A stretch of DNA of 64,000 nucleotides from Favolaschia claudopus (taxonomy: Eukaryota; Basidiomycota; Agaricomycetes; Agaricales; Mycenaceae), in contig JAWWNJ010000042.1 in NCBI GenBank assembly GCA_037176885.1, positions 248,001-312,000 on the forward strand. The letters are read 5' to 3'. Position 1 is the first letter of the stretch. Each line of letters opens with the position of its first letter. This document shows, in pieces, positions 35,579-46,927 of the stretch. A program made the translations under genes and the position numbers. The notes below the pieces were generated by a model. That model was not told the DNA's origin and searched no databases. It saw only the letters and a list, made by a program, of their open reading frames with translations.

Positions 35579-36771
35579 TCATCGATCACCCACCCAGCCC
35601 ACCACGACATCCCTGCCTTCGGGAGCTCGAGTTGATGAGCTCTTGCTTGAATATACCCCTAGAACCCGCTCAGTCGCTAACTCTTCGATGAGATGCAAGT
35701 TTTTCGGGACGACGGTGTTCGAAGCAGAGGGAGAGGAGTTGAGCAGGAGGCGGCGGGAACACTGTTTGTCACGCGTCAAGACCACTGAGAGGAATATTAT
35801 GTTCAAAGACTGACGAGCTTAACGCCGAGCCAGGCGCGAACGCTTATCCCAACAGGTGGGCTTTTGTCAGACAGGTCGCGTTCAGACATCTCTACGGCCA
35901 CGAGGAATGCCTTCAACGCCAAGGGTATGTCGCCTGCTGTATATGCCGTTTCTGCAAACTGCAATTGGTAGAAGGGATTCTGCGCGGCGAGGAGAAGGAC
36001 GTGCGAGAGGGCTTGGAGAGCTGGGATATATCTGGGCACAGAAATTAGGTGGAGCCGCAAGGAGGAGACTAAAGACGCACTGATTGCAAGAAGTATAAAT
36101 ATCGGCAAGCTCTAGCCAGCCTTCGACGTCGGTGTAGAATGTATCAAGGAGTTGCGAAAGTTCTTCGACGGCTTTCTCAATCTTTCCCGTTCGGCGGAGG
36201 ACAGAGATTTTACGCTTCCATATTGCCTACGGCGAGTGTCATCGCTTGAGGTCGGATACAAGGAGTACGTCTATATTGGCCTACCGCGTTGGCAGAATCG
36301 GCATCGAGTAATTGCGCATAGTATTCGAGCACGACATCGGGAGATTCGGTAGCTTCCATACGAATTCCGGTGAGGACATCTACACGAGGGGAGTCGGGGA
36401 ATTGTTTGCCCAGTTGCCGCAGGCATTCCTTCGCGTCCCAACGTATTAGTAGGGTGCAATAATGGCCTGGTGCAGACCTACATCGGCAACATCTAGTCGA
36501 CCGACATCGACTGAGGCAAGAAAGAGTTGCTCGAGTACCGCCCAGCCTTATATTCGATGAATACCGAGCAGAGTAGGGCCAAAACCGCGCACCATCGTCG
36601 CCAAGTCGTTTGAAGGATTTCAAAACTGTTGACGCATTCTAGCGACCAATTTCACTTGATGTTGAGTCCAGAATATCCGGGAGACTCTACCTTGAAGGTC
36701 TCTTGGGACGCCCGAGTGTTGTTAGCCCGAAATGTAGCAAGCTTTTCGAGGGCGGAATGAGAGAGAGACAT
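35579..36771 (-). CDS. EMC2: ER membrane protein complex subunit 2 (TPR protein)
   Basis: The start MSLSHSALEKLATFRANNTR is at 36771 and the stop at 35579, with about seven short introns. TPR-type helices match EMC2/Oca3: GWAVLEQLFLASVDVGRLDV, LGKQFPDSPRVDVLTGIRME, WKRKISVLRRTGKIEKAVEE, DTFYTDVEGWLELADIY, LQALSHVLLLAAQNPFYQLQ and FAETAYTAGDIPLALKAFL. The C-terminus ends ATERVLGVYSS...DVVVGWVGDR. EMC2 is the cytosolic scaffold of the EMC insertase for tail-anchored and multipass ER proteins. All joins can be made with GT-AG introns. The gene start lies only 67 bp from the edge of the duplicated segment. Confidence 0.9.
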
Positions 36772-38257
36772 TCGAGTTTACCGTGACGCGCAAATTCGAA
36801 GCACCGTCGGGCCACCCGGCAAGGGTCTTGTTACGCAATATTCGGCATTTCCCGGTCTGCTTTTTCCTTCTCACTTAAACCAAACTCAATCGTTCAGGCG
36901 TTCTGCAATCGTTCTTCAGCTAAATCCTGCCTAAATCTATCAATATTGGGGCCCACTTATGACTCGCTCATGCCGATGAAGAATCGCGGCGGCTCTGCAG
37001 CACAACTCGCGGCTGCGATTCGTAAACCTATTAGACCGCAAAACTGCAACGTTTGCCAAAAATCACTGACTACCCACGAAAACGTTCAGCTTGCATGATT
37101 GTGCAGCTCTCAGTTGGGGCCTCTTTCGACCTCCTTTCTCGTGTCCCGTTGGTTTGTAGGCTGTATGTTGCTGCCTGACCGGCCGGCTAGGAAGTTTTTT
37201 GTATATCTCATCATGCCCTCCGAGTCGCGAGCGGACTGTCAGCGAATCCGAATCCACCTCAGACTTACGGTGACAAGAACACTGTACTGTATTCTGCAGG
37301 TTAGACGAGCAAGGGCTCCGTCAAGAAATGGATCTGTATGCTGCCCATAAACTCCTGATTGTGAACTTGACTGGACCAGCTTCGAGGGTGGAGGCTTCTC
37401 AGCCCATTAACGTGCGTTCAGTCCATACCGTAGAGTGTGCCAACCAACTTACTTGTGGTGCCTAGCAAGTTCTAAACGGCGAAAGATAGTCCACAGCTGC
37501 AGACTGTATCAACGGTATGTCTTGTAAATCTTTTTGTCACAAGCTCGCCCCCGGTTCCCTGCATCTCCGGTTTGTCCCTTCTGGATATGTATATCCGCAG
37601 CGATATTGATATCCGTCCATCCTGCCAACGGCGCGCTAACACAGGTTATTGCTGACGCAAACGTCGGCTATTCCGGCGGATGACGCTTGGTCGGAGACAA
37701 GTAAGGCAACATTGCTCTCCAACGGATGAATATCGATGAATTTCTAAGCACGCCGAGTTATACTTGCCTCGATCCCCAACCCCAAGGCATCTACGAGTGT
37801 ACTTTTGGATCCCCACCTAATAACCAAACCCCAGAACATCCACGGCCTGTAGATCAAATGATCGAGAGAAGAAGGGATAAATCAGGTGTTTCTGAAGCTG
37901 TTCCCGTGCGTCTTCGAATAAATATCGCAAACATATTTTTTGCGGCATTTCCTCAGGAAATTGTTGCTGTACCAATCGCTACTTGGCCCGGAATTCTGGA
38001 GGATAATTCGCAATAAATATTCTTCCTTCCCTCATCCTTCGACGATAGTTCAGCGGCTTTGACTTGGGGGCTTCACTCTCTGCGTTTCCAGCTTCTCGAT
38101 TATGAAATTCTGCATGTCCTCCGTCGACTTTGCGATGGTTCGACATTCCCGGCTTGGCGAGACTTACGCTGGCTAGCCGGCTTCATCGCAGAGCAAGAAT
38201 GACAAACGCTGAAGAGCACGGCCCGTCGAACCATTACGCAGCTGCGACTCCTGGTCG

Positions 38258-38266
38258 TATATATAC
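38258..38266 (+). promoter_or_regulatory. TATA box of CrtC-like copy 2
   Basis: A TATATATA run is about 40 bp upstream of the ATG at 38303. It is conserved at the mirror position in copy 1, about 35-45 bp upstream of its ATG. Confidence 0.5.
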
Positions 38267-38302
38267 CAGGTTTACTTGTTATCAAAAACACCAATAACAC
38301 GA

Positions 38303-39494
38303 ATGGCTTTCCTCAGTATCCTCTCGACGATCCTACTCGCGACTGCTTCATTTTCTCAAGGCCGTCAGGTCTTCCACGTTCCTTCTACAATTCAAAACGG
38401 CGCCAGCATCGCCCAGTTCGAGTATTCCTCACAACTCGACGCTCCCAAGCTATCAACTGTTAATGGCTCAGTCTTCGACTGGTGGTACTTCGATGTCGTT
38501 TCAGCAGACCCCGACAACCTTGCTACCGCCGTTGTTATCCTCTATACAACGTCGCACGACGCATTCCCATTTTTAGATCCCTTCGATGGCGCCCTGCCAG
38601 CACAGATAGTCGTCACTTTCCCGAACGGTACGCTTGTCAGCACTCAGTTGTTGGCCGACTCTGCGACCATCATCGCGGAGGACGATTATTCGAGCGGGGA
38701 GTGGGACGGTACGGGAATCAAGTGGTCTGGGCAATCCTCGGGATACACCGTCACAATCGATTCTCCAATTGCTGGTGTCAAGGGGTCCATTACTTTCCAA
38801 CCGGTATGTCGCCTGAAGTCATCTTCATGTGTATTTTGCCCGTACTCAAGTGAACTCGGCATCAAGGTTGCTCCCGCCCATCTTCCGTGTGGCTCGGTGC
38901 AAGCTGGAGAAACTCTTGAGGTAGCCCCTCACCTCGGATGGTCCAACGCCATCCCAGACTCCAAAGCTTCTGTCAATCTTGTGATCAACGGGACAAGCCT
39001 TGCCTTCGAGGGAATCGGATACCACGACAAGGTGCGCCAAAACGACGTCTAACCCTGGATGTGTCCACTAACGCCTTTCACAGAACTGGATCGATGAGCC
39101 TTTCTTCGCTCATGTCGCGTCTTGGTACTGGGGACATGCGCACGTAGGGCCCTACTCTCTAGTCTGGGGCTTGATCGACCTCACTGGAAAAGAAGAGTTC
39201 GGTTCCGCGTACGTCGCCCAGGACGGAAAGATTATCACGGCGGCCTGCGCTGCGGATAGCATCTCTGTCCGGTCCACCCGCGCCGGATATCACATTTCTT
39301 TCGATCTTGGGTCGGAGAAGGGGAGAATGGAGGCTGATGTCCATATCCTTGGAAACTTGGCGGGGTTGGACGATGATCCTGTATATGGGCGGTTCATTGC
39401 GAACGTGAGCGCCAGAATTGCCTCACCGTCCGGTGTAAGTGGGGAAGAGTTCCAGGGAATGGCGTTGTGCGAGCAGTTCAAGTTGACGAACTGA
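38303..39494 (+). CDS. Secreted CrtC/Diels-Alderase-like protein, copy 2
   Basis: Three exons (38303-38803, 38867-39031, 39084-39494) encode 358 residues. The signal peptide and the lipocalin-like motifs are the same as in copy 1 (FDWWYFDVVSAD, GYHDKNWIDEPFF, VASWYWGHAHVGPYSLVW). Exons 1 and 2 match copy 1 in length codon for codon. Exon 3 is 48 nt shorter: the loop before AGYHISFDLGSEKGRME is missing 16 residues and WFDFLDL became WGLIDL. These changes are in frame, so the protein may still fold, but the lost loop could lie in the second lobe. The first intron is the ordinary 63 nt. Confidence 0.82.
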
Positions 39495-39673
39495 GGAACA
39501 AGCTGCACGTATCCTTCGCAATGCTTAGTCATAAATTTTGTCTGCTATTTTAGATTCCGCCTAATTAACGTCGCAAATTTCATCGTTGCTTGCTTCTAGT
39601 ACAGTCCTGTCAATCGCCATGATATTTTAGTGTTCGAGAACAACGTACACAGCAGACACAGACAATGACCGTC

Positions 39674-39858
39674 CTAACTCTTCGGCTTCCACACCCGGTC
39701 TACCCGCAGCTGACTGTGAAACCCCTCATTGTTGTCGCCCCATGGCCGCGACTCTGACGGCTCCGGATATTCCATCATTCTATCGTAGCCTCTTTCCATC
39801 GATTCCAGGTGGTGGAACCTCTGCAACAACCAATAAGTCCAGCTGCTATACACCGTAC
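39674..39858 (-). pseudogene. 3' fragment of the F-box gene
   Basis: On the minus strand the last ~60 codons of the F-box gene at 14918-15814 are repeated with few changes (WTYWLLQRFHHLESMERGYD to LRVDRVWKPKS). Upstream sequence is unrelated, so there is no start or F-box. It marks the end of the duplicated segment. Confidence 0.85.
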
Positions 39859-40395
39859 CCCAACAGGGACAGAGGAGAACGAATTCGAAATGCGACTCAA
39901 AGAGCATTGGGACGAGTTGGCCCAAAAACGCAGTCGGTTCTTCAAGTTTTTGCCTTTTTCCAGAAATTCCTCTTCAACTCTTAACAAACTCTTTATCTTC
40001 TCTATAGTCAAGCAGTGGCATATGAATCAAGTACAGTATGTGTGTTTACAAAGTCCGCATTGTTACGCCGTATACACCAGCCGCAATCCGCGCACTACAG
40101 TTAGCCATGATACCAACTTGAAGAATGCGAGAATTCCCAGTTTGACCTCAAACACGGTCCCGTCACAAAGGCTCGCAAGCGAGCGAGTGGCAAGAAATAG
40201 CCCTTTCAAGGCAGGCTATTCGATCCGGGCCTGCAACTCGTCTGCATGCGTCACAGTTGTTGTCGCGCACATCCTATGTCCATCAGACCCGAGCCACATC
40301 GAGTGCGGAAACATGGACAGACGCAGAAGTGTGCATCCAGCCCCCAAAGGGGCGGAACACGGAGATATAAAAACCCTTCGCTCCCCAAATCTAGA
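39859..40395. other. Intergenic stretch
   Basis: Unique sequence between the duplication edge and the 3' end of the next minus-strand gene. No gene is seen. Confidence 0.4.
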
Positions 40396-41532
40396 TCATT
40401 CACATTGAGCATCGGCATCCTCTACCAACCAGTCCTTGAGCTCCCAAACAACCCGCCGCGCGGCGACCTCAAGCGGCTCTTCCCGCGTGCGTGGGACGTC
40501 TATGATGGTTTTCGCGGTGCGTTGCGATGTTTGCGGCGCGGCAGCGGAAGAGAAGGGCGAGGTTGAAGTGTATGTGTATGGACTCGCCGACGACGGGGAT
40601 GAGGGCCCTGATCCAGAGACCAGGATGAGTTTCACCCGACGCGGGGAGAAGGCTATGGAGAGAGCAGAGAAGGGGAGGGGGCGGATGGAGACTTTTTGCG
40701 AGGGGAGAGGAGTGGACGGGTGTTTTAGCGCGATGGATTTGGTGCGCGCGAAGGGACGCCAGAAGGTGGAAGACGAGGACGAGGAAGAGGAGCGAGCGGA
40801 AGCGAGGACACGCTGGGTGAGGGCTGCGTAAGAGGCGGCGGAGCGGAGGACGACGCTGGTTTGGGGTGCTTGGGATTCTCTGCTCGAGGAACGAGAATGG
40901 AAATTGGATTGAGTATCGAGATAGATGACACCTTCAGCGATACCGTATTCTCGCACAAGGTCCTCGAGGCGGGCGCGTGGCTGCATTAGCGCGAAGAGGT
41001 CATGGGCGAAGATAGGTTCGGCGCGGGAGAGGTGCAGAGCGGAGTCATCTGTGTGGTGGTCGTCGAGAGCTTTGAGAGCGATGAAAAGGTCAAGTATGGG
41101 AGTTTCACGTTGAAGAGTTTGGAGGGGAGTGATTCTGCTGCCAGGGGACGAGGACGATGAGAAGGGGAAGGGGTCGGAGGAGTAAGGGGCCCTGATTAGA
41201 GACGTATAGAGGGGCAGGTAGATTGAGCGAAGTACGTTCATTGAGGCTGTATTCATTGTTAGTTTTAGTTCCTGGTAGATAGGAAACGACTCACTGGTAT
41301 AGAAAACGCGGTTGACGAGACGCAGACCAATTGTAAGCCAATAAAGAGTCTTTCGTTGTTCAATAGCATCGTCGATATCGTATGCATCTGAAAAGGTTGC
41401 ATAGACAATCTGAAGAAGGAGATGCGGCGGGAGAGACGACAGCGTGCGCCATCGCCCGCTGGTGGTTGGAGCTGGGGAATGGGACTTGGTGTAAGGCGGG
41501 GGTGGGTTCAACACCTTCTCGTCAATGATCAT
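40396..41532 (-). CDS. Ser-rich protein, not recognised
   Basis: About 362-378 residues from MIIDEKVLNPPPPYTKSHSP. An F-box-like helix pair may lie near residues 30-75 (LSSLPPHLLLQIVYATFSDA). Ser-rich, positively charged stretches follow (SARSSSSSSSSTFWRPFART). The C-terminus is hydrophobic-charged (VVWELKDWLVEDADAQCE). A 48-nt GT-AG segment near 41248-41296 is in frame without a stop; splicing it gives YTTSMNVLRSIYLP, keeping it adds 16 residues. I do not assign a family. Confidence 0.65.
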   Translation of the reverse strand: MIIDEKVLNPPPPYTKSHSPAPTTSGRWRTLSSLPPHLLLQIVYATFSDAYDIDDAIEQRKTLYWLTIGLRLVNRVFYTSESFPIYQELKLTMNTASMNVLRSIYLPLYTSLIRAPYSSDPFPFSSSSSPGSRITPLQTLQRETPILDLFIALKALDDHHTDDSALHLSRAEPIFAHDLFALMQPRARLEDLVREYGIAEGVIYLDTQSNFHSRSSSRESQAPQTSVVLRSAASYAALTQRVLASARSSSSSSSSTFWRPFARTKSIALKHPSTPLPSQKVSIRPLPFSALSIAFSPRRVKLILVSGSGPSSPSSASPYTYTSTSPFSSAAAPQTSQRTAKTIIDVPRTREEPLEVAARRVVWELKDWLVEDADAQCE

Positions 41533-42427
41533 GGTGGTGAGTCTGTTGCAAAGACAAGAAGGTGACAGAATAATAGGCAGGTCAAAGTTCAGGCAAGCTG
41601 TGTTTAAGGGCCGGAAGAGGGCTGCTGCGGTAAACTGCGGTCACCTCAACCGTCACCTTGATGCTGTGCCGCAGGTGTACAGTATATATCCCGCAGTTTC
41701 TAACAGAATCGACAGAGCAAGGTAACGACGGCGGGCGCAGCGAGAAGACTGTAGAGATGTCGTGGAGAACGCCGTCAATGTCGTTGGAAAGACGGGGCGG
41801 GCCGCAGCGGTCCGGCTCTTGTAACGCATAACAGCGTGACACTCACTCGAGCACGCTGAAATCGAAAATGTGTTGGTTTGTGGTTGGTTTGTGGACAAAA
41901 ATCATCAAAGAAATGGCCGCAAGGCATAGAAGCTGCGATACAGCGGGAGATCCCAGTTTGATAAGGGCACCATCGCCGAACTCGAAATTTCTCAGAACTA
42001 AGCAACATACTAGTTGCGCAAGGAGAACGTGTACGCCGGATTGGTTGGAGAGAATGACAAGGTTGTTAACTCGACCCGTATCCCAACCTCGGTAGGCTGA
42101 GCTGCCAGGTTGAGACTAGTTCGGGTTGCTGGATAAAACAGAGAGAGAATAGGTTGCGGTGAGAACACGATGGAAGTACCAGTGGCTATGGTCAACAGCG
42201 CGCAATGGGAAACGCAACCGCGGTGGACGATATCAAATGTCAGCGATGACCATCGCTCGATTTGCAGCATGAACGAAGAGTCGAGGACTGAAATTAACAT
42301 ATTAATCTTGACTGCTTGTACGATAAGAATAGGGAAGTATAAAGTCTTATCCAAAGTAGAGAATATCGAGCTCGCACACTTTGCGCATCAGATTTCTCTG
42401 CAGGGAAGTTGAATTTGCTAAATCCCG
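41533..42427. other. Intergenic region
   Basis: Only short unlinked open frames on both strands. I see no gene, RNA or repeat here. Confidence 0.4.
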
Positions 42428-44060
42428 TTAGAGACCACAACTGCTTACCCGAATAGCGATAATCCTATGGTCGTCCAGACTGGCTCCAGCGTACAAATCA
42501 CCCTCGTCGGACTTGCTCCCCACCACAAAGCACGGCAATCGCGAACCCACCGGCTCAGCCCAAATCCCGTAGTCCTCAAACGCATCATCCTCATTCGGAA
42601 TGCAATTCAACGGATTAGCGCGCGCCTTATGGGGATTGAAATCCAAGAGGATAAGCGTCGGCGACCGCTGTGGAAGGAGGACGCAGCGTTGGCCGGAGGT
42701 TTGAGTGATCCAGTCCATGACCAACCCTGTAGCGTTTATCCAACGGCAGAGATCGGAGCCCCAATCTGCATAGTCCACAGTATCACCGGGAGAATGGTCG
42801 GCGAGAAGCTTAAGGAGTGCGCGACGATGGATGAAGAGCAAAAACTGGTAGATTTGCGCGGGTCCAGCAAAGTGGACGTGGAATATCACGATCGAGTCGT
42901 CGACTGAAGAATGGAACGGGATGTGCGACGGTCGGCAAAATGACGCCTGTGGGTTGGGTTCTCCCCGCGCTGTCATGGTGCGGATGGACAAACCAGGCAC
43001 AAGGCGTGGCAAGTGTAGAGTGAGCAGGGGGGCTTGTTGGCCTGAGGAAATTGAATAGAGCTCAAGCCTGTTTGCGACAGTGTTCGGTAACATGATGATA
43101 TCTGGTGACAGAAATACGACGCCGAAGTACGTCCGGCATTCAGCTGTTAACTTGAGCTTTAGTTTCCTCGTCTTCCATTCATAGACGTAGACAGAGTCCG
43201 ATGGTTGGCGGCCGGGTGCGAATCCATACGTTACTGCGAAGACGAGGTGTTCGCCCACGACTTCAAGAATAACACCAGGTGGTCCCAGCTTTGTGCGTTC
43301 GACCTCGATTGGACCCTGCGCTTTTGGATGTGGTTGATTGGGCTCTGAGACTGTGAAAAATTCTAATTTCAGAGAATTCATGTCATCCTCGTCAGTCGGA
43401 GTGCTATTTCAGACCGAGAACCATTAGTTCGGTATAAAATTCGGTCGTAAGAGATCACCGACATGGTGGCCATCACAATCAGGTCGTGTTCCTCGATAGC
43501 AAGCCCAAAGTCCACAATTGTACTTGCTTCCGAGGGCAGAGCGATGCGCCGCCATCGAGGAGGATTGTCTTCGTCAAACGGCGTTGAAGGAAGTTCGATA
43601 AACCGTAGCGCCTTTCTGTGTGATTCCCCCAACCAAAACATACCACCCGACAGCTCGTATAACCCCGAAGCGGAAAACATGATTGGGAGGGAAACCCTCC
43701 AGCTCGGATCCGCTTTCCCGAACGCTTTCTCCCGCGCGAGTAGCTTGGCGATGCGGTCGGTAATGGGCATTGAGCTCCCTGCGTTGTCAGTAACTTGCGC
43801 CTTTTCTGTGAGAATTTGGTATTGCAGCGCAACCTAATTGAAAGAAAATGAGTAGACAGATTCAAAGGGAAGTAGTCTGATCATACCGACGAGTCAATGA
43901 AGTCCCGAAGAAAGCGACAGCATCGTTGCACAGAAAGGAGAGCACCAATGGGGAGAAAGGTGAAGACCAGTTCAAAGATCTCGGGAGGAAGATCAAGCAG
44001 TCGGAAAGGCTCGCCGGAGTCGACATCAGTAAAAGCGGCCACAAAGTCAACGGCTTCCAT
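42428..44060 (-). CDS. F-box protein with C-terminal beta-rich domain
   Basis: The start MEAVDFVAAFTDVDSGEPF is at 44060. The F-box is at about residues 18-60 (FRLLDLPPEIFELVFTFLPI, SVQRCCRFLRDFI). An intron after DFIDSS leads to VALQYQILTEKAQ, and an intron beginning inside the ATG of VMATM gives VMATITPTDEDDMNS. The rest is a long beta-rich region (VYVYEWKTRKLKLKL, LELYSISSGQQAPLLTLHLP) typical of basidiomycete F-box proteins. It is a probable SCF substrate adaptor; the target is unknown. It is divergent from the next gene with a 183-bp shared promoter. Confidence 0.8.
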
Positions 44061-44243
44061 TGTTGAAGACGGGGGCGGGAAACCTTTGAGTAGCTGTCTG
44101 TTAGCCCGAACTACACGTCGTGGAGGTAGGGCAAAAAAAGAGTTTGCACTGACGCCATAACCGACGCCGCGGCCACCTGACCAGAAATCGACACCAAGGG
44201 TCACAGGTGTCACGTAACGCTAACACTCAACCTGAACCTCGAC

Positions 44244-45493
44244 ATGGCCATCCCGCCTTCGCGCATAATCGACTTAGCGACCCCGCTACATGATATTGAA
44301 GAGTCCTGTATCCGCCACAGAGTGGTATGTGAATCTCCCTTGACCGTCGTGGTTTCCAATACCCTGCTCAGCGCGAGCGTTTGTGGACCTGGGGACTTGG
44401 ACATGACCATTTGGATGAGCATCTGCAACAGTTTTGTGCGCATCTGCCGTCTCTTTTATACTGAAAAGTATCTTACACCCTAGTGTTTTAGCGGATCCGC
44501 AAGGTTTCTTGACCGATGACGCGATCCTCGTCTTTCCTCAGAGTAATGTCGTTGAAGAACTGTCGTGTCGTGATGATAGGGGGAAGACGTGTGTCCGTCG
44601 ACCGTATATACAAAAGGTATTCAATCTGGTTGCTTCTGTGCCTGGGTTCATCTATGTTTTCAGTTATACAATGGTCGTCTGTCCTTCGAATACATTTTTG
44701 TCGCCATCGACCCTGTCAGCTCGTTCTCTCCCGTCTCATGAAATCGGAGGTGCCACCACACTTGGCCCTATGTACTACGTTTGGCAAGATCATGAAAGCC
44801 TGGGGCCGTCTACCACCCAAAGACTGGGATGCCGGATGCCTTTCCATCATGCAACGCGCAAATTCTGTGGTCGATAGTGGTCGACGCCCAATTCACCAAC
44901 GGCAACTGATGCTCATGGAATATATCTATCGCAAGTGGTCTTGGGTCGACGTCGTCCCGTCAAGCTTTCTTTCCGCTGATTCTGACCAAACGATGGTCGA
45001 ACCAACACTGGCAACAGACGATGAAGACGAGAGCGAGCACTTGCAAGTGAAGCGCGAATCTCCCAGCAATGTCGAATGGGACGCGTTCGGCTCGGCTTTC
45101 TGCCGCGAGCCAAAGCGCCGGCTGCTTCCAGAGGAGCTGGCACGCTCGCTCAATGCCTCCGAGGACGGTGTCGACGATGACAGCAATGCCAGCAGTGTGG
45201 ACAGCTACCTCTCGCGTGATGAGGCTGACTCCGATGCGTACGAGGCAGATCGACGATGGTTGGAGGACATACAATCCTGGGCCGTGGAAACTTCGAATGC
45301 GGAGAAGACTCCAGTTCACGATGGGCAGATTCCGGACGATTCACTGGAGCAGCCGCCGGCCGCAAGCAGTCTTGACTTGGGCACACCAGATTATCCTTAC
45401 CAAGCACAACACCATACAGAATCATGCTCCATGATGTCTCAGTCATATATGTTTTGCACACCACGCCGCTCCCCCATTTGCTGCCGAATTTAG
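44244..45493 (+). CDS. Acidic protein of unknown function
   Basis: The probable first exon is MAIPPSRIIDLATPLHDIEE. Later coding stretches are VLADPQGFLTDDAILVFPQS, LYNGRLSFEYIFVAIDP and, most clearly, TTFGKIMKAWGRLPPKDWDA to the acidic region DDEDESEHLQVKRESPSNVE. Several introns are needed. The join near 44728 uses either a 35-nt GT-AG segment or a frame change. The final exon may be 45493 or another exon further on (HQSLAQDCLFLPEPVLDRRR, to 45757). The model is only approximate and I do not recognise the family. Confidence 0.5.
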
Positions 45494-46174
45494 ACATAGT
45501 CTGGTCATCTGATGTGACATAACGCGTCTGTGACACAATTACCGCACGGTAACAACGACCATCAATCCTTGGCACAAGACTGTCTCTTCCTTCCTGAACC
45601 AGTTCTCGACCGACGACGACGCCACGCACTCGCCATGCTCGTCTGTTATCGTCGGCGTCCGGCGTTGTCAAGGTTGGACGATGTCAGTGGTCAGGACGAT
45701 GTCGAAACACTCGAGAACCCTCTGCAACTTCAACACTCGACAAATTACGAGTCGTAGTCCTCAGAACTCCGGAAGCAACCCATCTCTGCCTGGCGAAATC
45801 TTGGATTGAGTCTATTCCGATATGCAGTCATTCGCTGATACTCAGAGTTGACGCCGCAATGGCGCAAGCTCAGCACAACATCGACGGTGAAGTCTCCCCG
45901 TTGCGACGACGCTGACTTATACTACCGTTTTCTTGGTCACTGAGAAGGATACGGTCGTGATGGGACTCCCATAGCACGGTACGTCGGTAGCTCTTGTGTG
46001 GGAGTTAGTGGCAGTCCAACAAGCAACGATGATCAATCATCACTCACAAATTCTCGCTGGATTCTTCCTGGATGGCAGTGAATTCAGTTGAGTTCCCTCT
46101 GATTCAATTCACATGCGACGGGGACGCGCCGCGAATCTTCCATCCATACGCGTCTCTCTTGGCAGGCGAAACAC

Positions 46175-46182
46175 AATAAAAG
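46175..46182 (+). promoter_or_regulatory. TATA-like box of the small secreted protein gene
   Basis: AATAAAAG lies about 120 bp before the ATG at 46297, followed by a pyrimidine-rich 5' leader. Confidence 0.4.
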
Positions 46183-46296
46183 GCGACCACTGGCCGCCTG
46201 GATTCTTCACCTGGAGTCCCCTTCATCTTCGCTATACACCTTTCGCCTTCTACACAAACTCTTTCTCCCCGTTCTTCAATTGAAATCTATTCAACA

Positions 46297-46927
46297 ATGT
46301 TCTTCAACAAGTCTGTGCTTTTCTCCGTCGCTGCTCTCGTGTCCGCTGTCGTTGCTGGTGCGCTGCTGTCTCGAAGTTTGTTCTGTATTGGGATTCTCAC
46401 TCGTCGACGGTTCATCAGCCCCCATCACTTCCACCCCGGGAGGTGCAGCGAACATCGTGTCCCCAGTCGAAACCTGCGACGTCAAGTCTCTCCAGGTTGC
46501 GGTCGACAACATGGTCGAATTCGCTCAAGGAGTGCTTGCGAGCCAAGGTGCCTTCAACCAGGACCCGTACGTTCTGCCCGCCTCTGCGCCTTATCCTCAT
46601 CTTCAACGAATCATTTTGCGTTTTTACAGCTTCGTCTTTTTCAACCAGGGGAAGAAGGTGTTCCCTGACGTCGTCACTGCCCTCACCGACGCCCAGGCCG
46701 CCGTGAAGGCCAACGACCTTAAGACTGTCGCGACCAAGATCCAGTTTGTCGACGACCAGCTTGCTACCATCCCCGTCGATTTCCAGGCAAGTTGCCCTTG
46801 ACTTGAAATAAATAGAGTCATTGATGCGTGTTTTCTTTTCTAGGATGGACAAGCCTCCGTGGCCGACGAGAACCTCGTCAATATCGCGCACGACATCGTC
46901 ATCGCGTGCGCAGACCAGCTGAACTAG
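46297..46927 (+). CDS. Small secreted protein with a GC-AG intron
   Basis: Four exons (46297-46357, 46419-46566, 46630-46786, 46844-46927) encode 149 residues. The signal peptide is MFFNKSVLFSVAALVSAVVA. The mature part is helical with two cysteines (ETCDVKSLQVAVDNMVEFAQ and VIACADQLN), perhaps forming one disulfide. Intron 3 starts GCAAGT instead of GT and ends CTAG; only this splice keeps the frame to the end. The family is not recognised. Helical, two-Cys architecture and size resemble fungal cell-wall or surface proteins, but this is inference. Confidence 0.8.

Larger units (their letters stand above)
36838..39858. repeat. Inverted segmental duplication, copy B
   Basis: The plus strand matches 20617-15630 read on minus. 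It holds upstream non-coding DNA, a complete CrtC-like gene without the transposon, and the last ~60 codons of the F-box gene as a fragment. Because the F-box gene is complete only in copy A, copy B is probably the derived copy. It preserves the empty target site of the transposon. Confidence 0.88.

Noticed and set aside
38134..38150. GGTTCGACATTCCC, similar to a Pol III B box, present in both duplicated copies
   Set aside because: One base too many for the consensus, no A box upstream and no cloverleaf.
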